Shown here: one piece after another, positions 1-7,863 of the stretch
Layout: the number at the start of each line of letters is the position of its first letter
How positions within the stretch are numbered: the stretch's first letter is position 1
Source: UBA2279 sp034399355
GTDB lineage: Bacteria > Actinomycetota > Coriobacteriia > Anaerosomatales > Anaerosomataceae
NCBI GenBank assembly: GCA_034399355.1
Contig: JAXMMT010000023.1
Location: forward strand, 1 to 64,000
DNA length: 64,000 nt
Direction: 5' to 3'
Position numbers and translations under genes: made by a program
The notes under the pieces: model-generated
Seen by the model: only the letters and a program-made list of their open reading frames with translations
What the model was told of the DNA's origin: nothing
The model's database searches: none

Positions 1-598
1 TGAGAACGAGCTCATCGGCAGCGTCCAGGTCGTGAGGCGAGAGCTCGGTACTTTCGGCAGCAAGCCCGAGCGACGGAGCGATGTCGAAGACGAAACCGCG
101 CGAGACGCCCGCGAGCGCAGGCGGGCTCGGCGGCGTGAGGAGCCGCGTGCCCCGCACCGCCCAGATCGTCGCCTGGCTGGTGTCGAGGACGCGCTCATCT
201 GCGGAGACGAGGACGGCAACGTGCGCGCCCTGTACACGCGCGAGTGAGAGCGCAGCGTCCCAAAAAGAGCGGTCCGCCGGTTTGGCGGCGCCGGGCGGGA
301 GATGCGGTTCGGCCGAGGGAACGAGCGCGACGGTGGGACCGCCCGCAATGCTGATCATGGACGGTGCCGATGTGACCTCGGCCGACACCGTGCCGTCGAT
401 TGCAACCAGAAGCGTCATGCGGCCGTACGGCTCGGCCCACGCCAGCGCCGCACGTTCGGCCTCTGCGCGAACACGTGCACGCACGTCGGCATCGCAGCCA
501 CCGCCACGGAGTCGCGCCAGATGCCGCTCGAGCAAAGGGACGCGCCCGTCCTGCACGCGAATCGTCTCACGAAGAGCCTCGGCAAGACGCGTAGGCAC
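1..598 (-). CDS. class IV PLP aminotransferase, aminodeoxychorismate lyase-like (partial, C-terminus off the left edge)
   Basis: Translating the minus strand from a GTG at 598 gives one open frame to the window edge (about 199 residues). It starts MPTRLAEALRETIRVQDG, followed by an HLARLR segment, the usual N-terminus of PabC/IlvE fold-type IV enzymes. A lysine in GAAKPADRSFWDAAL fits the PLP-binding position. DERVLDTSQATIWAV and then LLTPPSPPALAGVSRG match the family's TPP...L.G..R block. AGGGGG lies about 6 bases before the GTG, only 9 bases after the purH stop, so it is the last visible gene of the purine operon. Such enzymes make 4-aminobenzoate for folate, which would fit the folate need of PurN and PurH, but a D-amino acid or branched-chain role cannot be excluded. 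Confidence 0.75.
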   Translation of the reverse strand, partial: MPTRLAEALRETIRVQDGRVPLLERHLARLRGGGCDADVRARVRAEAERAALAWAEPYGRMTLLVAIDGTVSAEVTSAPSMISIAGGPTVALVPSAEPHLPPGAAKPADRSFWDAALSLARVQGAHVAVLVSADERVLDTSQATIWAVRGTRLLTPPSPPALAGVSRGFVFDIAPSLGLAAESTELSPHDLDAADELVL

Positions 599-607
599 GA
601 AGACCCC

Positions 608-2164
608 CTAGTGGCGGAAGTGGCGGTACCCCGTGAAGAGCATCGCCACGCCAAGTTCATCTGCGCGCTTGATGATCTCGTCGTCGCGGATCGAGCCACC
701 CGGCTGGATGACAGCGGTACACCCGGCGGCGGCCACGACCTCGAGCGCGTCCGGGAACGGCATGAACGCGTCGGATGCACACACGCTGCCCTTAGCTCTC
801 TCGGCGGCCTTCTCGACCGCGAGCTTGGCCGAGTCCACGCGGCTCATCTGGCCGGCGCCGACACCCACCGAGGCATACCCCTTCACAAGCAGGATGCAGT
901 TCGACTTGACTGATTTGGCCGCTTTCCAGGCAAACAGCAACTGCTCCGTCTCGTCTTTGGTGGGCTGACGCCTCGTGGGCACCGTGAACGTCGAGCGGTC
1001 CTCGGCCACCACATCGAACTCCTGCACCAACATGCCGCCCTCGACTTTGCGCAGCTCAAGGCCGCGGTCCTGCGGGCGACGGATACCGCCCGTGCGCAGA
1101 ATGCGGATGTTCTTCTTCTGCTTGAGTAGCTCGAGCGCCGCAACATCATAGTCGGGAGCGATGATGACCTCGACGAACTGGTCGCGCGCGCTGATCTCGG
1201 CGACAACCTCGAGTGGCACGGGCTTGTTGAACGCCATGACGCCACCGTACGCCGAGATGGGATCCGAGTCGTGCGCCGCTTTGTACGCCTCAAAGACATC
1301 GCCGGCGATGGCAGTGCCGCACGGGTTCGTGTGCTTGACGATGACGCATGCCGGGTCCTGGAACTCGGCCACCGCGCTCCACGCCGCGTCGGTGTCGAGG
1401 ATGTTGTTGTAGCTGAGCTCCTTGCCGTGCAGCTGCTCGGCGCGCGCCAGCGTGTTCCTGGCAGCATCCATATCGCGGTAGAACGCGGCCTGCTGGTGCG
1501 GATTCTCGCCGTAGCGAAGATCCTGCACCTTGAAGAGCCGCATGCGGAGCTCCTCAGGGAACCTCTCCTCGCCGGAGAGAAACTTGAAGATCGCGGCGTC
1601 GTAGGCCGACGTCTTGCGGAACACCTCGACCGCCAGTGCCTTGCGCGTCTCGAGCGTGGTCGCGCCGTCATTGGCGCGCAGCTCCTCGATGATGCCGCCG
1701 TAGATGCCCGGGTTAGTCACGACTGCAACGGCGTCGAAGTTCTTCGCTGCCGAGCGGAGCATGCTGGGGCCACCGATGTCGATGTTCTCGATAGCTTCCT
1801 CAAGCGTCACGCCCGGCTTGGCGACGGTCTGCTCGAACGCGTAGAGGTTCACGACCACCATGTCGATGAGTTCGATTCCGTGCTCTTCGACCTGCGCCAT
1901 GTGCTCCTCGACGTCGCGTCGCGCGAGCAGCGCACCGTGCACCTTGGGGTGCAACGTCTTGACGCGCCCGTCCATCATCTCGGGGAAGCCCGTCAGGTCG
2001 TCGATCGGGCGCACGGTGATGCCGGCTTCCGCGAGCACCTTCGCCGTCCCGCCAGTCGAGACGATCTCGACGCCGAACTCCTCGGCGAGTACCTTCACAA
2101 AATCCACGATGCCTGTCTTGTCGGTGACCGAGACGAGCACGCGCTTGACCTTCACGAGATCCAC
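608..2164 (-). CDS. purH: bifunctional AICAR formyltransferase / IMP cyclohydrolase
   Basis: This enzyme does the last two steps of IMP synthesis: formylation of AICAR with 10-formyl-THF, then ring closure. The N-terminal MGS-like domain begins with VSVTDKTG (residues 11-18) and carries STGGT (36-40). The transformylase domain carries SYNNILDTDA (251-260) and the catalytic KHTNPCG block (277-283). The frame is open further upstream, but GTG 2164 is preceded at 8 bases by GGAAGGGG and gives 518 residues, the normal family length (512-530). A second GTG at 2155 is possible. It lies downstream of the other pur genes and directly before a folate-type aminotransferase. Confidence 0.97.
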   Translation of the reverse strand: MDLVKVKRVLVSVTDKTGIVDFVKVLAEEFGVEIVSTGGTAKVLAEAGITVRPIDDLTGFPEMMDGRVKTLHPKVHGALLARRDVEEHMAQVEEHGIELIDMVVVNLYAFEQTVAKPGVTLEEAIENIDIGGPSMLRSAAKNFDAVAVVTNPGIYGGIIEELRANDGATTLETRKALAVEVFRKTSAYDAAIFKFLSGEERFPEELRMRLFKVQDLRYGENPHQQAAFYRDMDAARNTLARAEQLHGKELSYNNILDTDAAWSAVAEFQDPACVIVKHTNPCGTAIAGDVFEAYKAAHDSDPISAYGGVMAFNKPVPLEVVAEISARDQFVEVIIAPDYDVAALELLKQKKNIRILRTGGIRRPQDRGLELRKVEGGMLVQEFDVVAEDRSTFTVPTRRQPTKDETEQLLFAWKAAKSVKSNCILLVKGYASVGVGAGQMSRVDSAKLAVEKAAERAKGSVCASDAFMPFPDALEVVAAAGCTAVIQPGGSIRDDEIIKRADELGVAMLFTGYRHFRH

Positions 2165-2267
2165 GAGGAATGCCCCTTCCAAGATGTCTGACACGCGCCA
2201 GATGGCACGCTTCTCCCTAGGTGCTCTATTGTGCCTCACTTCGCACCCGAACGCAGCAGTAAAGCAG

Positions 2268-2298
2268 CGACGGCCCCGTGCTTTCGCAGGAGCCGTCG
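2268..2298 (-). terminator. GC-rich hairpin between purH and the upstream gene
   Basis: CGACGGC pairs with GCCGTCG around a loop rich in CCCC and GGAG, with further pairing inside. On the minus strand it is followed by CTGCTTTACT, only a weak T-run. It may end or attenuate transcription from the 2349-2762 gene before purH. Function is inferred from shape only. Confidence 0.4.
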
Positions 2299-2348
2299 GG
2301 TGTTGCCGTGTTCAGCCTACGAGGCGTAGCGCTCGACACGTAAGTGCA

Positions 2349-2762
2349 TCAGCTTGTGATCACGCTCTCGACGAGCGTTACGGCCTCGCTCGACGCGGAA
2401 AGCCCGCTCCGCACAGCATCGTGCTGCCTGTCATTGAGGACTTTCTCGGTCAACCGGACATAGTCGAACTCGGCCATCCTGCGAATCAGATCCTTGATGG
2501 GAGGGCCAAGCTGCTCACAGCAGAACGAGGCTGAGGTCACCGCGTCGCTCAACTCAGAGTATGGCAGCGCTCTGTGCGCGGCCAGAGCCTGCGCGGCCGC
2601 CGTCGTGGCCATCCTGACATGGTGTTGCGCCCCGTCGAGATCACCATAGCTATACGCTTCCCGAGCCGCCGCGACACGAAGCCACGCAACCCCGAGCAGT
2701 GCCCTGGGCTCCGGCGGTCTCGCTGGACGCGCGAACGGATACATCGAACTGTTGGCCCACAC
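2349..2762 (-). CDS. small all-helical protein, possibly HEPN-like, function unknown
   Basis: The product is about 137 residues and predicted mostly helical. It contains REAYSYGDLDGAQHHVRMA and, near the end, a block rich in Leu, Ala and Arg (DYVRLTEKVLND). The spacing of helices and the AR.AY.YGDL.GA..HVR pattern recall HEPN/nucleotide-binding-domain partner proteins, but the Rx4-6H ribonuclease motif is not seen, so this is a weak guess. GTG 2762 is preceded by AGGGGGTGG at good spacing; a GTG at 2771 and an ATG at 2744 are alternatives. It lies in the purine locus between purN and purH, with 137 bases separating it from purN. Confidence 0.6.
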   Translation of the reverse strand: MWANSSMYPFARPARPPEPRALLGVAWLRVAAAREAYSYGDLDGAQHHVRMATTAAAQALAAHRALPYSELSDAVTSASFCCEQLGPPIKDLIRRMAEFDYVRLTEKVLNDRQHDAVRSGLSASSEAVTLVESVITS

Positions 2763-2899
2763 CCGCGCCACCCCCTGTTATCGAAGGTCCGGTGAACGGC
2801 CGGGCCGACGCCCCCTCGCGCCGTACCCGACCGACGTGAGTTTGACAGGTGGGCCTAAACAGAATCTTAACCACATGTGAACGCCCAGCTACGAGGAGC

Positions 2900-3568
2900 C
2901 TACGCCTCGGGCAGCACGCGGACCTTGCGACCCTCGATGACCAGCCGACCATCCGCGAACAGCTGCACGGCCATCGGCAACAACCGGTGCTCCACCTCGT
3001 GGATCTTCGCTTCGAGCATCTCGGCGGTATCGATCTCATCTACGACGACAGACTCCTGGGCGATGATCGGGCCAGCGTCGAACTTCTCATTGGCGAAGTG
3101 GACCGTCACACCGGTGACCTTGACGCCGTAGTCGAACGCATCGTGTATGGCTGAGGCGCCGACGAACGCAGGGAGCAGCGCCGGGTGAAGATTGATAACG
3201 CGCTCCGGGTATGCCTCCAGAACTTCTCTGCCCAACAGGCGCATGTAGCCGGCCATCACGATGAGATCGACACCGTGCGACTGCATCGCCTCCGTGATGG
3301 CATGGTTGTACACCGCGACCGTGGAGTGAACGGCGCGGTCGATGTAGACAGCATCGATGCCCGCACGACGTGCGCGCTCCAAACCGAAAGCGTCTTTCTT
3401 GTCGGATACGACGACTGCGACCTCGGCATCCACGGACCCGTCCACGCAACCGTCGATGAGCGCCTGCAGATTCGTGCCGCTGCCTGAGATGAGAACACCC
3501 ACGCGTAGTATCGGCTGATCGTCGACGAGTTCGAACGGCTCGTCGGCGAGCACTTCATGCTCACCCAT
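2900..3568 (-). CDS. purN: phosphoribosylglycinamide formyltransferase
   Basis: PurN transfers a formyl group from 10-formyl-THF to GAR, the third step of purine synthesis. The product is 222 residues with a 20-residue N-terminal extension (acidic, MGEHEVLADEP...) before the core LRVGVLISGSGTNLQAL. The catalytic triad matches the E. coli N106/H108/D144 set at a constant offset of 20: N126 and H128 in INLHPALLP, and D164 in EKFDAGPI. The ATG overlaps the end of purM by 8 bases (purM stops at TGA 3561-3563), so the two are translationally coupled. The C-terminus ends RKVRVLPEA, as expected for a full-length protein. Confidence 0.96.
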   Translation of the reverse strand: MGEHEVLADEPFELVDDQPILRVGVLISGSGTNLQALIDGCVDGSVDAEVAVVVSDKKDAFGLERARRAGIDAVYIDRAVHSTVAVYNHAITEAMQSHGVDLIVMAGYMRLLGREVLEAYPERVINLHPALLPAFVGASAIHDAFDYGVKVTGVTVHFANEKFDAGPIIAQESVVVDEIDTAEMLEAKIHEVEHRLLPMAVQLFADGRLVIEGRKVRVLPEA

Positions 3569-4613
3569 AGATGACCTCTCCCTTACCTGCGACGATCTCG
3601 CCGATCTCGTAGACCAGCTCCCCGGACTCGCGCAGCGACGCGGCTACCGAGGGCGCCTCGGCAGCATCGAGCACGATCGCAAACCCGATACCCATGTTGA
3701 ACGTCCGATACATCTCGTCGTCAGGCAGCGCCGACGCCTCCTGCAACAACCCGAACACTGCGGGGACCGGCCAGGCGCCACGATGCACACGGGCGTCGGC
3801 AGAGGCGGGCAGAACGCGGTTGAGGTTCTCGGTGATGCCACCACCGGTGATGTGTGCCATCCCCTTGATGCGTGCGCCACCACGGGTGAGCGCGAGAATG
3901 CTCTTCGCGTAGATGCGCGTAGGGGTGAGCAGCACCTCACCGAGCGTCTTGCCGCCGAGGTCGATCCGCGGAAGGGTGAGCTCCTCCTCATGACCCTCTA
4001 CGAGGACTTTGCGTACGAGCGAGTACCCGTTGCTATGGATGCCCGAGGACGCGAGGCCAAGTACGATATCGCCCTCAGCGATCGTCGAGCCGTCGATTGC
4101 CGCCGTACGGTCCACCAACCCGACACAGAACCCGGAGAGGTCATAGTCGTCCGGATCCATGACGCCGGGGTGCTCGGCCATCTCTCCGCCCACAAGTGCG
4201 CAACCAGCTTGCTTGCAGCCCTCGGCGATACCGCCGACGATATGTTCCATGCGAGCAGCGTTCAACGTGCCCACAGCGATGTAGTCGAGGAAGAACAGCG
4301 GCTCAGCGCCGGTGACAAGGATGTCGTTGGCGCACATCGCCACAAGGTCGATACCGACCGTGTCGTGGCGGTCGAGCAGCTGCGCGAGCTTCAGTTTGGT
4401 GCCCACGCCGTCGGTGCCGCTGACGAGGACCGGCTCGGCCATGCCCGCCGTGTTGAGCGCGAACATCCCGCCGAAGCCGCCGATGTCGCCGAGCACCTCG
4501 GTACGATACGTCGAACGCACTGCATCTCGGATGCGATCGACCGCCCGGGCGCCTTCATTGATGTCGACGCCGGCGTCGCGGTAACTGGTGGGCTTATCGG
4601 GCGTATCCGCCAT
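3561..4613 (-). CDS. purM: phosphoribosylformylglycinamidine cyclo-ligase (AIR synthetase)
   Basis: PurM closes the imidazole ring, turning FGAM into AIR with ATP. The product is 350 residues. It starts MADTPDKPTSYRDAGVDINEG, the usual SYKDAGVDI beginning, and carries GTDGVGTKLKLA, CANDILVTGAEPLFFLDY and the glycine-rich ITGGGITENLNR, all family hallmarks. An open frame runs further upstream to 4862, but ATG 4613 has GGGAGGAG 8 bases before it, which fixes the start. The 3' end overlaps purN. Upstream, 62 bases away, is the small membrane protein that overlaps purF. Confidence 0.97.
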   Translation of the reverse strand: MADTPDKPTSYRDAGVDINEGARAVDRIRDAVRSTYRTEVLGDIGGFGGMFALNTAGMAEPVLVSGTDGVGTKLKLAQLLDRHDTVGIDLVAMCANDILVTGAEPLFFLDYIAVGTLNAARMEHIVGGIAEGCKQAGCALVGGEMAEHPGVMDPDDYDLSGFCVGLVDRTAAIDGSTIAEGDIVLGLASSGIHSNGYSLVRKVLVEGHEEELTLPRIDLGGKTLGEVLLTPTRIYAKSILALTRGGARIKGMAHITGGGITENLNRVLPASADARVHRGAWPVPAVFGLLQEASALPDDEMYRTFNMGIGFAIVLDAAEAPSVAASLRESGELVYEIGEIVAGKGEVIYG

Positions 4614-4675
4614 ACCGTGCACTCCTCCCTCGACTGCCTCCCCATTATGGGGCATTCCCACAAAGACCGCCCCTG

Positions 4676-5122
4676 CTATGGGACGCGCGCGAGCAAGGTA
4701 GAGAACGCGAACGACGCCATCACCGCTACCGAGACCGCCGCGAGCCACCCCGTACCATGCGTCACACGTCGGCCGACCGTCTTGCCGAGAAACACCGGCA
4801 GCAGGTAGCCCACCGCGAAGCTCACGAGCGCCCAGGTCACGAGGGTGACCCACTCGGCCCACATGGGTTGTGCCGTGTCGAGCAATCGGGTCACGCCGTC
4901 ATAGACGTCGCGTGCGCGGCCGAGAATCAACAGCCCGTCGCCGATCAGCCACCCCACGACAAGTGCCGCCCATGCGTACCGCTCACGCTCACGAGGGGTC
5001 TTGGGTGCGCCGAGAAGCGCGGCAACGAGACCGACCGTCACGACGCCGAAGAGCGGGTTGGGGTGCAGGCCGCCACGGACACCTCCGACGAGCGCGGCCG
5101 CGAGCGTAGAGAGCTCGTTCAC
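4676..5122 (-). CDS. small integral membrane protein in the purine operon
   Basis: The product is 148 residues with four predicted membrane helices (around 27-38, 51-67, 86-109 and 125-143). The third to fourth are joined by a short LGKTVGRRVTHG basic loop. It begins GTG, sharing GTGA with the purF stop, so it is coupled to purF. I recognise no family. Similar small membrane proteins are scattered through the purine operon here (also 11092-11388 and 11385-11855), with no obvious enzymatic role. Purine transport or an unrelated envelope function are both possible. Confidence 0.75.
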   Translation of the reverse strand: MNELSTLAAALVGGVRGGLHPNPLFGVVTVGLVAALLGAPKTPRERERYAWAALVVGWLIGDGLLILGRARDVYDGVTRLLDTAQPMWAEWVTLVTWALVSFAVGYLLPVFLGKTVGRRVTHGTGWLAAVSVAVMASFAFSTLLARVP

Positions 5123-6576
5123 TCGACGTGCTCCAAGGAGAGCTTGCCGGCCTTCACCGACTCGGGGATCTCAATGGGGTAGTCGCCGGTGAAACACGCG
5201 AGGCAGTAGTCGTCGTACGGCGCGCCGGTCGCGGCGACCATTTCCTCCACCGGAAGGTACGCGAGCGAATCGGCGCCGATGAACTCACGGACCTCTTCGA
5301 CCGACTTCACAGCGGCGATGAGTTGTTCTTGGGTGTCCGTGTCGATGCCGTAGAAGCACGGCCACTTCACGGGCGGCGACGTGATGCGCATGTGCACCTC
5401 GGCCGCACCAGCCTCACGCAGCAGCGTTACGAGTTTGCGCGACGTGTTGCCGCGTACGATCGAGTCATCGGTCACGACCAGGCGCTTGCCGGCGATGACA
5501 CGGCGCAGCGGGTTGAGCTTCAGGCGAATGCCCTGCTGGCGCAGCGACTGCGTGGGCGAGATGAACGTGCGCCCGACGTAGCGGTTCTTCACGAGGCCTT
5601 CACCGAATGGGATGCCCGACTCGCGTGCGAAGCCGACAGCCGCAGGAACGCCAGAGTCCGGCACGCCGATAACGATGTCGGCATCGACAGGCGCGGAGCG
5701 CGCCATCGCGGCGCCCATACGGCTGCGTGCCTCATACAAGCTGCAGTCATACATCACGCTGTCGGGCCGCGCGAAGTAGATGAACTCGAACATGCACAGT
5801 GAGGGCTTCTCGGCAGGTACCGCCTGTTCGCTCTCCAGCCCGTCCGGCCCGATCTTCACCATCTCGCCGGGCGCGATGTCGCGTACGTACTCCGCGCCGA
5901 TGATGTCGAGCCCACACGTCTCGGAAGCAACGATCCAGCCTTCGCCGAGACGACCGAGCACCAGGGGACGCACGCCGTAGGGGTCACGGAAGGCATAGAG
6001 CGCCTCCTCGGACATCAGCACGACTGCGTAGGCGCCGCGAATCAAGCACATCGCCGCGCGGATGCCCGCGCGCATCGAGTTCTCGCGCTGGGTGAAGTGG
6101 TCGACGAGCGAGGCGATGACCTCGGAGTCAGTCGTGGAGCGGAAGCGGAAACCGTTGCCCTTCATCTCATCGCGCAGCTCGACCGTGTTCACGAGGTTGC
6201 CGTTGTGGGCAAGCGCGATGGTGTTGGGCCCTATCGAGGACGTCATGGGCTGGGCGTTCTCCCAGCGAGATGACGAACCGGTGGTGGAGTAGCGAGTGTG
6301 GCCGATAGCGACGTGGCCGACGAGGGTGGCGAGGCCACTCTCTTTGAAGACTTGAGGCACGAGGCCGAGGTCTTTGTTCACGGTCAGCGTATGACCGTCA
6401 GCGACGGCGATGCCGGCCGACTCCTGGCCACGGTGCTGCAAGGCGTGTAGGCCGAAATACGTCAGACGGGCGACGTCCTCGCCGGGCGCGTATGCGCCGA
6501 ACACGCCGCACGCCTCTTCAGGGCGATCGGGCGTGTCAGAAAGGATCCAGTCGTTGGGGAGATCGGCTGCGCTCAT
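5119..6576 (-). CDS. purF: amidophosphoribosyltransferase
   Basis: PurF makes phosphoribosylamine from PRPP and glutamine, the first committed purine step. The product is 485 residues. The N-terminal glutaminase begins after a propeptide at C23 (EEACGVFG) and carries LQHRGQESAGIA. The phosphoribosyltransferase half has VIGVPDSGVPAAVGFA and the PRPP loop VVTDDSIVRGNT. C-terminal CLAC and an internal CFYG suggest the Bacillus-type form with a propeptide and an Fe-S cluster. ATG 6576 (MSAADLP) was chosen although its nearest AAGGA is 16 bases upstream; the open frame extends to 7017 without conserved sequence. The 3' end overlaps the next gene by 4 bases. Confidence 0.96.
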   Translation of the reverse strand: MSAADLPNDWILSDTPDRPEEACGVFGAYAPGEDVARLTYFGLHALQHRGQESAGIAVADGHTLTVNKDLGLVPQVFKESGLATLVGHVAIGHTRYSTTGSSSRWENAQPMTSSIGPNTIALAHNGNLVNTVELRDEMKGNGFRFRSTTDSEVIASLVDHFTQRENSMRAGIRAAMCLIRGAYAVVLMSEEALYAFRDPYGVRPLVLGRLGEGWIVASETCGLDIIGAEYVRDIAPGEMVKIGPDGLESEQAVPAEKPSLCMFEFIYFARPDSVMYDCSLYEARSRMGAAMARSAPVDADIVIGVPDSGVPAAVGFARESGIPFGEGLVKNRYVGRTFISPTQSLRQQGIRLKLNPLRRVIAGKRLVVTDDSIVRGNTSRKLVTLLREAGAAEVHMRITSPPVKWPCFYGIDTDTQEQLIAAVKSVEEVREFIGADSLAYLPVEEMVAATGAPYDDYCLACFTGDYPIEIPESVKAGKLSLEHVE

Positions 6577-6656
6577 AAGAGACAGGCGCGTCCTTGGGTG
6601 TTCAGGGGCTGGGACGCGTGTAGGATACCACGCATTCATCACACGCGGCAGACCAC

Positions 6657-7379
6657 TCACGGAAGGTCGGGCATGAAGCTCATGGTGGGCCGCATGATTC
6701 GCATCGAGCCCAGCTCGCTCAGCGTCACGAAACGGAAGCCGCGTTCGATGGCCGCGTCGAGGAAAACCGGCAACATGTCCGCGCTTTTGCTGCGGTCGAG
6801 CAGGCCGTCGTGAATGAGTACGATGTCGCCAGGCTCGAGCGCGTCCGCAAGCGCGAGAGGGTCCCTGTACGCGCTGGCCTCCAGACACCGCGTCCAGCCG
6901 GCAACGCGCTTGCTGCTGCTGACCACGCTCCACTCCTGTGTCAGCGGGAGTCGCCCGCGGGGGGGACGGTACCAGGCGCAGTCCATACCTGTAGCGCGGC
7001 TGATCACCGCATCGCACGCGCTGATCTCGGCGGCAAGCGCGTCTGTACTGATCAGCTCAACGTTGCCGTGTGTGTGCGTGTGGTTGCCCACCTCGTGTCC
7101 AGCGGCAACGATGCGCTCCAACACGGCGGGGTGCTTCTCGGCCTCCTCGCCAACCACAAAAAACGTCGCCGCAACGTCGCGCGCCTCAAGCTCATCGAGC
7201 ATTCTGGGTGTGTACTCGGGATGCGGCCCATCGTCGAACGTGAGAGCGATGACCGGTTGGCGGACCGGCACCGCCGTGAAGACGTAGTGGGCGCGTATCG
7301 TTCCCAGCGCGACCACCAGACCAAAGGCGGCCGACAGGACGAGAAGTCCCGTGACAGCGACGCGACGAGTGATCTTCAC
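6657..7379 (-). CDS. polysaccharide deacetylase (CE4 / NodB domain), membrane-anchored
   Basis: The product is 240 residues with an N-terminal signal anchor (about 9-30) and a NodB-type domain outside the cell. The motifs are complete: TFDDGP with D49-D50, HTHTH giving the HTxxH metal pair H100/H104, and RPPRG near 138-142, with a late LIHDG. This is a metal-dependent N- or O-deacetylase, probably of peptidoglycan or another cell-wall glycan. Its ATG shares ATGA with the stop of the HEAT protein, so both sit as a coupled pair inserted between purL and purF. No link to purine synthesis is visible. Confidence 0.9.
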   Translation of the reverse strand: MKITRRVAVTGLLVLSAAFGLVVALGTIRAHYVFTAVPVRQPVIALTFDDGPHPEYTPRMLDELEARDVAATFFVVGEEAEKHPAVLERIVAAGHEVGNHTHTHGNVELISTDALAAEISACDAVISRATGMDCAWYRPPRGRLPLTQEWSVVSSSKRVAGWTRCLEASAYRDPLALADALEPGDIVLIHDGLLDRSKSADMLPVFLDAAIERGFRFVTLSELGSMRIMRPTMSFMPDLP

Positions 7380-7807
7380 ATCGTCCTCAGTCTTGCCACG
7401 AGCTCCATCGCCAGCGCTCGCACGTGAACGTCCTCATCATGCAGGGCCTGCTCGGCAAGATTAAGCGCACGGGGATCGGTACACGCGCCGAGCAGCAGGG
7501 TCGCGCTCATCCGCACCTCGGTCGTCCCGTAGGCATAGGATGCCGCGAGGGCGTCCAGTGCACCCGCCTCGGCCAGAGAACGCGCGGCTCCCAACGCGAG
7601 CATGTCGTCCTCTGAGGTGATGAGTTTCGCAAGGGTGATGGTTGCGCGGTCACGCACCTCCGGTGTGTCCGAGAGAAGCGCTTCGGCCAGCAGGCGCGTC
7701 GTCTGCGTGTCGTAGAGCTCGACGATCCGTTCCGCAGCCGCTTCGCGCAACGCGTGATCGCTGGAGTGCAGATCGGCACGCAGACGTGACATCTCGTCGT
7801 CGGACAC
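7376..7807 (-). CDS. HEAT-repeat protein
   Basis: The product is about 143 residues of repeated helical pairs: LREAAAERIVELYD, EVRDRATITLAKLI, EVRMSATLLLGAC and HVRALAMELVARL. This is the HEAT/PBS-lyase-like alpha solenoid pattern used for protein contacts. GTG 7807 is preceded by AGAGGAG at 5 bases and is preferred over an upstream in-frame start at 7831. It overlaps the downstream deacetylase by 4 bases and follows purL by 56 bases. The partner is unknown. Confidence 0.8.
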   Translation of the reverse strand: MSDDEMSRLRADLHSSDHALREAAAERIVELYDTQTTRLLAEALLSDTPEVRDRATITLAKLITSEDDMLALGAARSLAEAGALDALAASYAYGTTEVRMSATLLLGACTDPRALNLAEQALHDEDVHVRALAMELVARLRTM

Positions 7808-7863
7808 AGCTTCTCCTCTCTTTAGCCGCACGGGAACGGGTAGTCCGAGTGGGGCAGAAGCTC

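Noticed and set aside
4614..4862. N-terminal extension of purM
   Set aside because: It is the shadow of the membrane-protein gene; the ribosome site and family length fix the start at 4613.
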